Shown in pieces: positions 17,600-27,097 of a stretch of DNA of 64,000 nt (position 1 is the stretch's first letter; the number at the start of each line of letters is the position of its first letter). Source of the DNA: RZZS01 sp964491785. Lineage in GTDB: Bacteria > Pseudomonadota > Alphaproteobacteria > Micavibrionales > Micavibrionaceae. A program made the translations under genes and the position numbers. Below the pieces are notes generated by a model. The model saw nothing but the letters and a program-made list of their open reading frames with translations, was not told where the DNA came from and searched no databases. Where the stretch lies: the NCBI GenBank assembly GCA_964491785.1, contig CAZBGS010000005.1, positions 122,604 through 186,603 on the forward strand, written 5' to 3'.

Positions 17600-18539
17600 A
17601 CCCGATCTCCGTAATCGCCCCTTTCAGGATCTCTGCGCTTCGCCGCAAAGCTTCTCTTTCCCCGTCATTAAGAGGAGGATGGACTGTCTGCTCGATCCCG
17701 TGCGCGGAAACGATCCGCGGCAATGACAGGGTAACGTCTTCGATTCCCAGCACATTCGCCGTCGGGCATGAACAGGAAATCACCGAATGCTCGTTGTCGC
17801 TCACCGCCTGCGCTATTCGGGCGATGCCGCTCCCTATCCCGTACCATGTGGCTCCCTTGCCCTTGATGATCCTGGCGGCGGCGTTTCGCACTCCGTCGTC
17901 GATGCTCTCGCGCACCGCCTGCGTTATCGGAGCCCCTACCTGAGCCGCGAATTCGGCCAGCGGCGTGTTGCCGACATAAACCCCCGACCATTGAAGCACT
18001 TCCGAATCCCCGTGCTCCCCAAGAACATACCCGTGTATCGAATGGCTCGATACGGTAAGATGCGCGCCCACCAGCGCCCGGAACCTCGCCGTATCAAGTA
18101 TGGTGCCGGAACCGATGATCCGGTGTGGCGGAATGTTATGAGACTTCTCCGCGATCTTGGCCACCATATGGGCCATGACGTCGACCGGATTGCTGGCCAC
18201 TATCAGTATCGCATCCGGAGCTGCATTCAGAAGTCTGGGGATAAGATCATGGAATACGTCGGCATTACGCTTCAGAAGATCAAGTCGCGTCTCGCCCGGC
18301 TTCTGACCCACGCCCGCGGAAATAACGATAATTCCGCATCCTGCCAGATCCTCCAGCCCTCCGGCACTCACCGGAATCGGATTGGCGAAAGGAGTCGCAT
18401 GCAAAATATCCTCCGCCTGCGCCCGCGCGAATTCCTCTGCCTTGTCGTAAAGTACTATCCGGGTTCCCACACCGCGCATGACAAACGCATAAGCGCTCGC
18501 CGAACCGACATTTCCACACCCGACAACTCCTATTTTCAT
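17595..18539 (-). CDS. ldh: L-lactate dehydrogenase (NAD-dependent)
   Basis: Interconverts pyruvate and L-lactate with NAD(H). The 314-residue protein has the Rossmann motif GCGNVGSA (7-14), Asp32 for NAD rather than NADP, Q79 in GQKPGETR (Gln here selects lactate, Arg would select malate), R85, ASNPVDV and the catalytic His in YVLGEHGDSE. The start is the internal ATG with GGAGAGAG just upstream; nine further codons upstream are open but have no ribosome site. Its stop codon sits inside a palindromic repeat. Convergent with lctP, which supports a lactate role. Confidence 0.92.
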   Translation of the reverse strand: MKIGVVGCGNVGSASAYAFVMRGVGTRIVLYDKAEEFARAQAEDILHATPFANPIPVSAGGLEDLAGCGIIVISAGVGQKPGETRLDLLKRNADVFHDLIPRLLNAAPDAILIVASNPVDVMAHMVAKIAEKSHNIPPHRIIGSGTILDTARFRALVGAHLTVSSHSIHGYVLGEHGDSEVLQWSGVYVGNTPLAEFAAQVGAPITQAVRESIDDGVRNAAARIIKGKGATWYGIGSGIARIAQAVSDNEHSVISCSCPTANVLGIEDVTLSLPRIVSAHGIEQTVHPPLNDGEREALRRSAEILKGAITEIGF

Positions 18540-18617
18540 TCTTCTCTCTCCGGCTTCGTCCAACAACGTAACGCGACTGATATGGCTCTTTCTTCATTTA
18601 ATTCAATGAACTCTTTC

Positions 18618-19652
18618 TTATTTGACCGCAGCAAAAATCTTAAACCCGTTCCGCTCTTCAGAAATCTCGGTACATCTGAATAACCCGCCGAGCACTTTCT
18701 CGTAAGGCAGATGGCTGTTGGCCACCATCCACAATCTTCCGCCGCGCTTCAGTGAAAGGCTTGCCGTACGGATAAAGGCCTGCCCTATCTCGATAGCCGT
18801 CTGCTTCTCCTCATGAAACGGCGGATTCATCACCACGAAGTCAAGCCCGGTCACCGGAGGATAAGACGAAGCGAGATTTTCCCAGTAAAACTCCGCCAGT
18901 GACCTGTAACCTTTCAGATTGGCCCTGCAGGCATCGAGGGCGCGGTAATCGGCATCAATACACATAAGCTTGCCGACACCGGGATTCTTCTCAAGCAATT
19001 TAAGTGAAATATACCCGTATCCACACCCGAAATCCGCCCCCTTCCCAAAAAGATCTTCAGGCAATCCTCCGGCCAGCATCGCCGAGCCCTTATCGACCTT
19101 CTCCCACCCGAAAAGCCCTGGCGAAGAATACATACCGTGCACGGCCTGCCTCAAGCTTCCGCAAGCAAGATATTCGCTCAGAACCTTCCGGTTGATCGCC
19201 TTGCTCTGAACCTCAGCCCACACAACTTTCGCCTTGAATTTCGACTCGCTACTTGCCTTAAGTCCAAGCTCCTCAAACAACTTTCCAATACGGCCGCCCC
19301 CGGCGTCGTTGGCCGCCGCGCAGATAATCATCCCCGCCTCGTTTAGCCGGTTGATCCCGCTCGCAATGAAGTATTTCATTTCCTGCATCTGCTTCGGAGC
19401 AAGCAGCAGGATACATTCAAACCCCTCTCCGTCAGATATTGCTTGCGGCGTAACCTTTCTGCCTGCGGCCTTCAACCTGTCATATTCAGGCTTGAAATGC
19501 TGCTGGCAAAAAAACTCACCCGATACAGCCGAAAGCTCCTCTGCTTCCTTCGCGTTGAGGAAAAGAGTTCTTGAATCAGCCCCCGGCAATTCGAGAAGGC
19601 CTTTTTCCCACGGATAAAACAGGCATTTCAAGGGCGATAACGAATAGTTCAT
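18618..19652 (-). CDS. rsmC: 16S rRNA (guanine-N2) methyltransferase, RsmC-like
   Basis: SAM-dependent methyltransferase that in E. coli modifies G1207 of 16S rRNA. At 344 residues it has the two-domain RsmC layout: a degenerate N-terminal methyltransferase-like half, then a catalytic half with ADFGCGYGYISL (SAM loop), CIDADYRALDACRANL and VVMNPPFHE, the NPPF motif of N-methyltransferases acting on exocyclic amines. PGLFGWEKVDKGSAML before the SAM loop is also typical. It stands between ldh and the RTX gene on the same strand, with the RTX terminator upstream. RsmC is more likely than RlmG, since the full motif set FHxGLFS-like block is present; not certain. Confidence 0.85.
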   Translation of the reverse strand: MNYSLSPLKCLFYPWEKGLLELPGADSRTLFLNAKEAEELSAVSGEFFCQQHFKPEYDRLKAAGRKVTPQAISDGEGFECILLLAPKQMQEMKYFIASGINRLNEAGMIICAAANDAGGGRIGKLFEELGLKASSESKFKAKVVWAEVQSKAINRKVLSEYLACGSLRQAVHGMYSSPGLFGWEKVDKGSAMLAGGLPEDLFGKGADFGCGYGYISLKLLEKNPGVGKLMCIDADYRALDACRANLKGYRSLAEFYWENLASSYPPVTGLDFVVMNPPFHEEKQTAIEIGQAFIRTASLSLKRGGRLWMVANSHLPYEKVLGGLFRCTEISEERNGFKIFAAVK

Positions 19653-19684
19653 AAAAACTTATCGCACAAACACGGCAAGCTTTC

Positions 19685-19719
19685 AAAAAAATCGCGAGGC
19701 CGGGTGGGCGGCCTCGCGA
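19685..19719 (-). terminator. Strong rho-independent terminator of the RTX gene
   Basis: On the minus strand TCGCGAGGCC (from 19719) pairs perfectly with GGCCTCGCGA (to 19692) over ten base pairs, loop of eight, followed by seven Ts (19691-19685). It lies 45 bp after the RTX stop codon. Confidence 0.9.
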
Positions 19720-19763
19720 CCCGCAGCAGCCCCCTTGGGGACTCCCGCTAAGCTATAAACCTT

Positions 19764-22520
19764 CTAGAATATTGCGCTCTGGTTAACGATCAGGTGTCCC
19801 TGGTCAAGCAAGTCCGAAACGGTCATATCGTCGACACCGCCTTCGATAACCGCAACCAGCTTGAAGTCATTGCCATGACCGTCAGCGTTAACCTTCAGCT
19901 GCACCTCGCCTTTACAGCTTACCAGTTTCACGAAATCGCTGATTACATCGGCAAGCGGATCGTACCCTTGCAGCAGGTCTGTAATATTCAGGGAGTCTCC
20001 TTCAGAAACCCTGAAGTCCTTGACCCTGTCCGAACCGCTGAAATCGGTGAAGACAAACATATCGGCTCCGTCTCCGCCATATAGCGTATCATTGCCCTGG
20101 CCACCGATCAGAATGTCGTTACCGTCTCCGCCGTATAACGTATCGTTGCCCTGCCCGCCGTCGAGGATATCGTTTCCGGCGTCTCCATAAAGCGTATCGT
20201 TGCCGTTTCCGCCGAGCAGAATATCGTTTCCGGCTCCGCCATATAGCTTGTCGTTGCCGTTACCGCCGTCAAGAAGATCATCGCCTTCTCCGCCGTACAG
20301 AGTATCGTTACCCTCACCTCCGTAAAGCAGATCGTTCCCGAGGCCGCCGTCGAGAGTATCGTTCCCCTGACCGCCATCCAGCAGATCGTCTCCAGCCCCG
20401 CCGAACAGGTTGTCATTTCCCTGCTCGCCGTAAAGCCTGTCGTTACCGGCAGAAGACCACAACACGTCGTTGCCTTCACCGCCAAGTATCGTGACATCGC
20501 CGTAATCGTAAAGGTCGCTGGTAAGATCGATCACATCATTGCCTGCTCCGGCGTCAATCAGTTCGATCCCCGATATACGCGGGCCCGAAGTTCCTTCAGG
20601 ACGCGGGCTGTATGCATCGTCAAGGAAAAGAGCGTCATTGCCGCTGCCCATCACAAGAACGTCGAACCCTTCGCCTCCATGGAACACGTCGTAGCTGCGG
20701 TTATAGTTTTTGATTGAAACAAATTGATTTGTTCCATCAACCCCAACAGATCCGACATTGAGCGCACCCCATCCCGCAGGCCATTTGGCATCGGCATGAT
20801 AGTAAAGCGTATCGTTGCCCGCCCCGCCATCCAACAGGTCTGCCCCGCCGTAACCGTAGATGATATTGTCTTCAGCTCCGCCGATAAGGACGTTGTTTCC
20901 ATTATCCCCCTCGATCAGAGGATTGCTCGCAGCCTCGATATTCAAGGTAACCATGGCTGTATCGGTAAGCTCGCCATCGGTCAGCAAATATTCAAAAGAG
21001 TCTAAGCCGTTATATCCTGCCGCCGGCGTATAGGTAAAGCTGCCATCGGCCAGCAATACGACCGTGGCTCCTGCCGCCGTGGTAATGATTGCAGGCTCGA
21101 CTCTCAAGACGTCTCCGTCAATATCGCTGTCGTTGCCGAGTACATTGCCAGTAATAACCTCTCCCTGCTTGCCGTCAAACGCATCGTCCCCAGCCACCGG
21201 CGCATCGTTCACCGCAGCTACCGTCAGTTCCACGGTCGCCGTGTCGGTAAGTTCACCGTCGGTCACCGTGTACTCGAAGCTGTCGACGCCGTTGAAGTTT
21301 TCGGCAGGGGTATAGGTGAAGCTGCCGTCAGCCAGAAGCTCGACCATCCCGCCGGAAGCAGTGGTGATGATCGCAGGCTGGACGCTCAAGGTGTCGCCGT
21401 CAACATCGCTGTCGTTGCCGAGTACATTGCCAGTAATCACATGATCCTCGACGCCGTCAAACGCATCGTCAGCCGCGACAGGCGCATCGTTCACCGCAGC
21501 TACCGTCAGTTCCACGGTCGCCGTGTCGGTAAGTTCACCGTCGGTCACCGTGTACTCGAAGCTGTCGACGCCGTTGAAGTTTTCGGCAGGGGTATAGGTG
21601 AAGCTGCCGTCAGCCAGAAGCTCGACCATCCCGCCGGAAGCAGTGGTGATGATCGCAGGCTGGACGCTCAAGGTGTCGCCGTCAACATCGCTGTCGTTGC
21701 CGAGTACATTGCCGGTAATCACATGATCCTCGACGCCGTCAAACGCATCGTCGGCCGCGATAGGCGCATCGTTAAATACCAGCGCAGTAAGATCGATTGT
21801 CTCGCCAGTCTCGTAAAAGAGAATTCTTTCAACCATTTTGTCTGGATCGACAAAATGATCTGTAACAATGATTGTGCCAGTTAATCCGTCTATGAGATAA
21901 TCGGTAACAACGATTATCAGGTTGGCTCCGTCTCTCGAAATACTGACATTATCCATAGTCATGTCGTAACGAAACAGAATAGTATCATCCCCGCTTGTCT
22001 CTGATATAACTTTGGTTCCTCCATGACTCAGATAGTAGGCATATGTGTCATTACCCGTACCGCCCCAGAGGAGATCATTGCCCGGACCCGCGATTATGAA
22101 GTCATCTCCTGAACCGGCATCAATGATATCGTTGCCTCTAGATCCATCTATCAGATCATTGCCCGGACCGGTCCATATAATATCATCACCATACCCTCCC
22201 CAAACTGTAACCGGGCCGTAATGAACTTCACTATCCGCAAGTATTAATACGTCGCTTTGACCCGACAGCCTGAATTCCTCAATATTATGGAATAATACCC
22301 TGCCATCGGATCCTCTCAGCGTTAGAACAGTATTCGTATGCATGGAGAAAAAAGTATCATAACCGCCCTTTCCATCGTAGTAATCGTGATTAACATTATA
22401 CCAGCCATAAATATCGACTGAGTAGCCGGAATACGGATTAATCAGAGTAGCGTTATAAACTTGAAATACCGAATTGATATTAAAAGAATTATCTTTATTA
22501 TCACCAATATAGTCTGTCAT
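19764..22520 (-). CDS. Secreted RTX calcium-binding protein with tandem cadherin-like domains
   Basis: A 918-residue protein with the marks of type I secretion. Layout: N-terminal unique region with a few GGxGxD-like nonapeptides (~105-160), three ~94-residue cadherin/Ig-like repeats (~250-535; each begins NDAPxAADDAFDG and carries VLGNDSDVDGD and DGSFTYTPA), a short GGAxDN segment, then a long block of GNDxLxGGxGND repeats (~640-810), which bind calcium after export, and a C-terminal type I target domain ending in a hydrophobic tail (NQSAIF). No signal peptide. No ABC/HlyD secretion genes nearby. Probably an adhesin or matrix protein; no enzymatic domain is recognisable. Confidence 0.85.
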   Translation of the reverse strand: MTDYIGDNKDNSFNINSVFQVYNATLINPYSGYSVDIYGWYNVNHDYYDGKGGYDTFFSMHTNTVLTLRGSDGRVLFHNIEEFRLSGQSDVLILADSEVHYGPVTVWGGYGDDIIWTGPGNDLIDGSRGNDIIDAGSGDDFIIAGPGNDLLWGGTGNDTYAYYLSHGGTKVISETSGDDTILFRYDMTMDNVSISRDGANLIIVVTDYLIDGLTGTIIVTDHFVDPDKMVERILFYETGETIDLTALVFNDAPIAADDAFDGVEDHVITGNVLGNDSDVDGDTLSVQPAIITTASGGMVELLADGSFTYTPAENFNGVDSFEYTVTDGELTDTATVELTVAAVNDAPVAADDAFDGVEDHVITGNVLGNDSDVDGDTLSVQPAIITTASGGMVELLADGSFTYTPAENFNGVDSFEYTVTDGELTDTATVELTVAAVNDAPVAGDDAFDGKQGEVITGNVLGNDSDIDGDVLRVEPAIITTAAGATVVLLADGSFTYTPAAGYNGLDSFEYLLTDGELTDTAMVTLNIEAASNPLIEGDNGNNVLIGGAEDNIIYGYGGADLLDGGAGNDTLYYHADAKWPAGWGALNVGSVGVDGTNQFVSIKNYNRSYDVFHGGEGFDVLVMGSGNDALFLDDAYSPRPEGTSGPRISGIELIDAGAGNDVIDLTSDLYDYGDVTILGGEGNDVLWSSAGNDRLYGEQGNDNLFGGAGDDLLDGGQGNDTLDGGLGNDLLYGGEGNDTLYGGEGDDLLDGGNGNDKLYGGAGNDILLGGNGNDTLYGDAGNDILDGGQGNDTLYGGDGNDILIGGQGNDTLYGGDGADMFVFTDFSGSDRVKDFRVSEGDSLNITDLLQGYDPLADVISDFVKLVSCKGEVQLKVNADGHGNDFKLVAVIEGGVDDMTVSDLLDQGHLIVNQSAIF
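21202..21765. repeat. Near-identical 282-bp tandem duplication inside the RTX gene
   Basis: Units 21202-21483 and 21484-21765 are nearly identical at DNA level (94 codons each) and encode consecutive cadherin-like domains; a third, diverged unit precedes them (~20920-21201). Such identity points to recent duplication or ongoing homogenisation and could allow length change by recombination. Confidence 0.85.
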
Positions 22521-22604
22521 TTGTTTAACCCCAGTTTATTGTTGCCCCAGTACAGACTGCCCCAACTTTTATGTTAAAACAGCATGCTTAAAATTTAGTT
22601 GTTT

Positions 22605-22638
22605 TTTGCACTAAACTTGCAAAATTATTTGCACCAAA
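22605..22638. promoter_or_regulatory. Direct repeat in the RTX/MATE divergent promoter region
   Basis: TTTGCACTAAA (22605-22615) and TTTGCACCAAA (22628-22638) differ at one base and start 23 bp apart, about two helical turns. The 248-bp gap is otherwise AT-rich with no gene. This is a candidate operator for either divergent gene; no regulator family is recognised. Confidence 0.35.
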
Positions 22639-22768
22639 ATGGCAACAAAAGGTTAATTTATGGTAAATAAATATGTAAAAATTTTCTAACGCTTTTTTTT
22701 AGGTTTTTGCAAATCCAAACTTCTGGTTTATCTTATTGAAAAGCAAGCAAATATTATCTGAACCCCAA

Positions 22769-24133
22769 ATGAGCTACCCCGCCCGTGAAGACCTTACGAC
22801 AGGCGCAATCCACAATCATTTATTAAGGCTGGCCGTTCCAATGGCCTGGGGAATATTCGCAATTATCAGTTATCAGCTGGCCGATATGTATTTTATCGCG
22901 AAACTGGGAACACGGGAGCTTGCGGCATTTACCTTTACTTTCCCGATCACGATGTTCATTTTTTATCTGGTGATGGGAATGGGGGTGGCCACCACCTCCG
23001 TAGTTTCCCGCCAGATCGGGCGCAATGATCGGGAATCCGTCCGCCGCCTGATCTCTCACTCCACTCTGATAGCTTTTCTCGCCGGTCTGATATTATCAAT
23101 CCTTGGCCTGATATTCCTGAATCCCTTGCTGCATGCGATGGGCGCGGAGCAAGCAATGATACCGCTGATAAGGGATTATATGCTGTTATGGTTTTCGGGG
23201 GTGGTTTTCGTCACTCTGCCGATGGTGAACAATGCCGCCATGCGGGCCGGGGGCGATAGCCTCACACCCGCGGCCATAATGACACTGGTAGCCGTTATAA
23301 ATATAGTTCTCGATCCCTTGCTGATTTTCGGACTATGGGGTTTTCCAAGGCTGGAGCTTCAGGGTGCCGCTATCTCCACGGTAATCGCCAATGCCTGCTC
23401 CATGGTGGCGGCCATTCTTGTCCTTTGCAGCAGGGATAAAATGCTGTTCGGCAGGTTGACGGATTTTTCCAATTTTACCAAATCATTCGGGGATCTTATG
23501 CATATAGCCGTTCCTGCCGGCATTGCGCATATAGTCGTCCCGCTTTCCGGAGGCATTATGATTGCCATACTCTCCAGTTACGGAGCCGAGAGCATCGCCG
23601 CCTTCGGCGTGGCCTCGCGTGTGGAAAGTTTCGTACTGGTACCGGTAATGGCCACGGCAGTAAGTCTTGCCCCGATTATCGGCCAGAACTGGGGCGCGAA
23701 CAAGACTGAGAGGGTACGCAAGGCGCTTGGCACGGCTTTTGTATTTATTATAGTCTGGAACCTTCTGATTGCCTTTGTGCTTGCTGTTTTTGCAAAAGAA
23801 ACTGCGGCGCTATTCTCGGCAGACCCTGATGTTATAACCAAGACGGCAACCTATTTTCTGATCGTGCCGCTAACCTATGCAGCGGGAACCCTGATTAACG
23901 GCTGGTCATCGGCCTTCAACGCGATTGGCTGGCCTCGCCGCTCCCTAATGATGATCGCGGTCAAGCTCCTTGTCGTACAGATACCTCTCGCAATGCTGTT
24001 CGCAGAACTATGGGGAACGACCGGTGTATACCTTGCGATAGCGGCCACCAATATAATCGCCGGACTGGGCTTTCATATAATCAACTTTCGCAAGTGCCAG
24101 TCCGCATGCGCTGGACGGGCAGAAATCCGATAA
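22769..24133 (+). CDS. MATE-family multidrug efflux transporter
   Basis: A 454-residue inner-membrane exporter of the MATE family, which uses H+ or Na+ gradients to expel drugs or metabolites. Seen: twelve hydrophobic segments in two homologous halves, with family signatures LRLAVPMAWGIF, ADMYFIAKLGTRELAAF, NNAAMRAGGDSLTPA, PLLIFGLWG and, in the second half, AFGVASRVESF and PIIGQNWGA. An in-frame TTG at 22736 would add 11 residues; the ATG is preferred although neither has a good ribosome site. Divergent from the RTX gene and nearly abutting pheT (convergent). Substrate unknown. Confidence 0.9.
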   Translation: MSYPAREDLTTGAIHNHLLRLAVPMAWGIFAIISYQLADMYFIAKLGTRELAAFTFTFPITMFIFYLVMGMGVATTSVVSRQIGRNDRESVRRLISHSTLIAFLAGLILSILGLIFLNPLLHAMGAEQAMIPLIRDYMLLWFSGVVFVTLPMVNNAAMRAGGDSLTPAAIMTLVAVINIVLDPLLIFGLWGFPRLELQGAAISTVIANACSMVAAILVLCSRDKMLFGRLTDFSNFTKSFGDLMHIAVPAGIAHIVVPLSGGIMIAILSSYGAESIAAFGVASRVESFVLVPVMATAVSLAPIIGQNWGANKTERVRKALGTAFVFIIVWNLLIAFVLAVFAKETAALFSADPDVITKTATYFLIVPLTYAAGTLINGWSSAFNAIGWPRRSLMMIAVKLLVVQIPLAMLFAELWGTTGVYLAIAATNIIAGLGFHIINFRKCQSACAGRAEIR

Positions 24134-24156
24134 CCGGAGACCGCGTCGTCTTGCTG

Positions 24157-26559
24157 CTATCCGCGCAGAACTCCACCGGTCTTCACAGCCACCGCATCAA
24201 TAATTTTCTGCGATATGGATTCCAGCTCTGCCTCTGTAAGAGTTTTTTCCTTTGGCTGAATAATCACATTGATAGCAACAGACTTCTTGCCTTCTTCCAT
24301 TCCCTTGCCGGTATATACGTCGAAAACCTGCACGTCCCTGATAAGACGCCTGTCGGCGCCTTTCGCGGCCCTTACTATGCTATCGGCATCGATGCCGGAA
24401 GCGACGATGAATGCGAAATCCCTGTTGACCGGCTGAAAAGGAGACAGATCGAGTTTGGCCTTGGCAGTCCCTTTCGCCCGCCCTTCCGGAACCAGCTCGG
24501 GAAATACCTCAAACGCAACTGCCTGTCCCTTGATACCCATCTCTGCCAGCACCGCCGGATGAATTTCTCCAAATCTCGCCAGCACATTTTTCCCAAGGCT
24601 TAACGTCCCGCTACGCCCCGGATGATACCAGTCCGGCGCATTGCGACCCACTTGCAGATTTTCAACAGGTACTCCGCAAGCCTCCAGTACTGCCGTGGCA
24701 TCCGCCCTGGCATCGAAAGCGTTGACCAAACGGCTGGCGTGCGGCCCAGACCAGTGCCTCGGCCCGGCATTGCCTGCCCTCACCCCCGCGGCGATTAGAA
24801 CCTGCCCGCTGATCGAGGAATCCAAAAACCCCGGCCCCACCTCAAACAACGCCACATCGGGATATCCCCTGTCCGAATTCCTCTGCACCGCCGCGATCAG
24901 GTTGGGCAAGGGCGAGGGCCTCATTATATCCAGCTCTGAATTGATCGGATTGCACAGCGTAAGTTGTCTCTTATTCTCGCCTTCTTCAACCCCGAACAAC
25001 ATGGCCAGAGAAGTCTGCATGAAAGCCCAGGTTATGCACTCCTCAAGCCCTCTGCCAGAAAGCTCCGCCCGCGAAATCCTGGCAAGACGCCCGAGCCTTG
25101 TTTCCGCCACCCGCGTGATGGCCTCCTGGTTATGAACGGAAATTGCCGGAAGATTATCATAGCCGCTTATTCGCAGGATTTCCTCGACGATATCCGCCCT
25201 GCCCTCGACATCACCGCGCCATGAAGGCGGCTGCACCACCCAAGGCTCGCTGTCGACTGTCACGATAAACCCGAGATCCTCAAGAATCCGCTGCTGATCC
25301 TTCCTGCTTACATCCACTCCGCCGAGCTTCAGACAATAATCGGGATCGTACTCGATCATCCGCTGCCAATGGGGAGTATCTCCGGCCTTGACGACTTCGC
25401 TCGCCTCTCCGCCGCATATCTCAAGTATCAGCCTGGTCGCTATCTCCATTCCGGCATGAGTAAATTCAGGGTCGATCCCCCGCTCGAACCGGTAACGCGC
25501 GTCGCTGTCGATCTGAAGCGTCCTGCCGGTTTTAGCTATCGCCATAGGCTGGAAATAAGCCGCCTCGACGAACACGTTCACTGTATCCGCCTCCGCGCCG
25601 GTGGAAACCCCGCCGATCACTCCGCCAAGTCCGAGCGGCCCGCTGTCGTCGCAAACCACGGTATGACCTTCGCCAAGCTCGTAGGTCTTGTCGTTCAGCG
25701 CCTCCAGCCTCTCGCCTTCCTTCGAAAGACGGACATGAATGTTTCCTATAAGCTTGTCGGCATCGAACACGTGCAGCGGTCTGGCCATACCCACAGACAT
25801 GTAATTGGTGATATCAACCAGCGCCGAAATCGGCCGCAGCCCGACAGCCTTCAATCGCCGCTGCATCCACTCCGGCGAGTCTCCATTTCTGACGCCCTTT
25901 ATATATCTCCCGAGGAAAAGCGGATTGTTGTCTGTCTGGATACTAACCGAAACCGGAGACTTGAAGCCGCCCCTGACCGGAGATGTGTTCAAGGGTTTCA
26001 GCCTCCCGATCCCCGCCGCCGCGAGATCCCGGGCGATACCGTAAACCCCGGTGCAATCGGCCCTGTTCGGAGTGATCGAAACATCGATAACCGGATCGCA
26101 CAGCCCCATCACTTCCGCGAAAGGAACCCCGACCCGAGTTGCCGGATCAAGCTCGATAATCCCCTCATGACTGTCGGAAAGCGCCATCTCCCGCTCTGAC
26201 ACCAGCATGCCGCAGGACTCGACGCCCCTGATGACGCCTTTCTTCAGAACCGTATCCAGTCCCGGAATATAGCTCCCCTCAGGCGCAAAGACCCCTATCA
26301 TTCCAGCCTTCGCGTTTGGCGCGCCGCATACCACCCTGACCTTCTCCCTGCCGGTATCGACCACACAGACCTTCAGCCGGTCGGCATCCGGATGCTTCTC
26401 GGCGCTCACCACAAAGGCTGTCCTGAACGGCGCGTATATTTTTGAGGGGTCGTCGATGCTCTCCAGCTCGAGGCCGACGGATGTCAGAGTGCTTCCTATT
26501 TCATCAAGGCTTGCGTCCGTTTCAAGATATTCTTTCAACCAGCTTAAAGTGAACTTCAT
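24157..26559 (-). CDS. pheT: Phenylalanine--tRNA ligase, beta subunit
   Basis: Large subunit of the heterotetrameric PheRS that charges tRNA-Phe. The 800-residue protein has the expected order: N-terminal helix, tRNA-binding OB domain (~40-150, with EKHPDADRLKVCVVD), B3/B4 editing domain (~210-385, with NYMSVGMARPLHVFDADK), B5, a catalytic-like core (~470-680) and a C-terminal ferredoxin-like anticodon domain (~705-800, FQPVNRDFAFIV). Unusually it is not behind pheS, which lies at 35.6-36.7 kb on the other strand. It is followed on the minus strand by the MATE gene in convergent orientation. Confidence 0.96.
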   Translation of the reverse strand: MKFTLSWLKEYLETDASLDEIGSTLTSVGLELESIDDPSKIYAPFRTAFVVSAEKHPDADRLKVCVVDTGREKVRVVCGAPNAKAGMIGVFAPEGSYIPGLDTVLKKGVIRGVESCGMLVSEREMALSDSHEGIIELDPATRVGVPFAEVMGLCDPVIDVSITPNRADCTGVYGIARDLAAAGIGRLKPLNTSPVRGGFKSPVSVSIQTDNNPLFLGRYIKGVRNGDSPEWMQRRLKAVGLRPISALVDITNYMSVGMARPLHVFDADKLIGNIHVRLSKEGERLEALNDKTYELGEGHTVVCDDSGPLGLGGVIGGVSTGAEADTVNVFVEAAYFQPMAIAKTGRTLQIDSDARYRFERGIDPEFTHAGMEIATRLILEICGGEASEVVKAGDTPHWQRMIEYDPDYCLKLGGVDVSRKDQQRILEDLGFIVTVDSEPWVVQPPSWRGDVEGRADIVEEILRISGYDNLPAISVHNQEAITRVAETRLGRLARISRAELSGRGLEECITWAFMQTSLAMLFGVEEGENKRQLTLCNPINSELDIMRPSPLPNLIAAVQRNSDRGYPDVALFEVGPGFLDSSISGQVLIAAGVRAGNAGPRHWSGPHASRLVNAFDARADATAVLEACGVPVENLQVGRNAPDWYHPGRSGTLSLGKNVLARFGEIHPAVLAEMGIKGQAVAFEVFPELVPEGRAKGTAKAKLDLSPFQPVNRDFAFIVASGIDADSIVRAAKGADRRLIRDVQVFDVYTGKGMEEGKKSVAINVIIQPKEKTLTEAELESISQKIIDAVAVKTGGVLRG

Positions 26560-26651
26560 TGTCTTTCTTCGTCTTTTCCGGATGGATTGCTAAAAACCGT
26601 TTAGAATTAGCGCGATTGCGCGGCAAGGCCAAGAGGTTTCTTTATGCCCGT

Positions 26652-27095
26652 CTATGAAAGCGGCAGCACATGAAACGAGAAATCCAGCTTGTACCCAGTC
26701 TTCTCGTAGAGTCTGGCAGCCGCATCGTTCTTCGTTTCGGCCAGCCAGTAGATTCTTCTCCAACCCTGCCTGCGCCCCTCTTCCTCCAGAGCCGCCAGCA
26801 ACGCCCTCGCCACACCTCTTCGCCGGTAACCGGAATCGACAAACAGATCCTGCATATAACATACCGGCTCTATCGACCCTGTGGTTGAATGAATTACATA
26901 ATGACAGATGCCGGCCATCGCACCGTTCAACCACGCTCCCAGCCCGTTCACGGGGTTGCCCGGCTCCAGTATCCGCCTCCAGGTCTCGGCTGTCGTAATT
27001 TCGTGGCAAATGCCGCGGTTGTTGGCGTTCCACAGAACCAGCCAGTCTGCGAAGTCTTCTTCCCTGAAAGTCCCTGTATCGATACTTATGCCCAT
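26652..27095 (-). CDS. GNAT-family N-acetyltransferase
   Basis: A 147-residue acetyl-CoA-dependent acyltransferase of the GNAT fold. Seen: the acetyl-CoA binding motif A in DLFVDSGYRRRGVARALLAAL (V-x-x-x-x-RRRGVA) and motif B in AETKNDAAARLYEKTGYKL. The substrate cannot be inferred. It starts 2 bp after the stop of the TerB-like gene, so the two are cotranscribed and probably coupled. About 90 bp separate its end from pheT. Confidence 0.85.
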   Translation of the reverse strand: MGISIDTGTFREEDFADWLVLWNANNRGICHEITTAETWRRILEPGNPVNGLGAWLNGAMAGICHYVIHSTTGSIEPVCYMQDLFVDSGYRRRGVARALLAALEEEGRRQGWRRIYWLAETKNDAAARLYEKTGYKLDFSFHVLPLS

Positions 27096-27097
27096 CG

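Noticed and set aside
20050..20500. Regular DNA repeats suggesting a CRISPR-like array
   Set aside because: They are degenerate codon repeats for GGxGxD nonapeptides in the RTX gene; no conserved repeat-spacer structure.
26590..27033. Alternative frame ORF over the GNAT gene
   Set aside because: The GNAT frame holds clear acetyl-CoA motifs; the other frame is low complexity.
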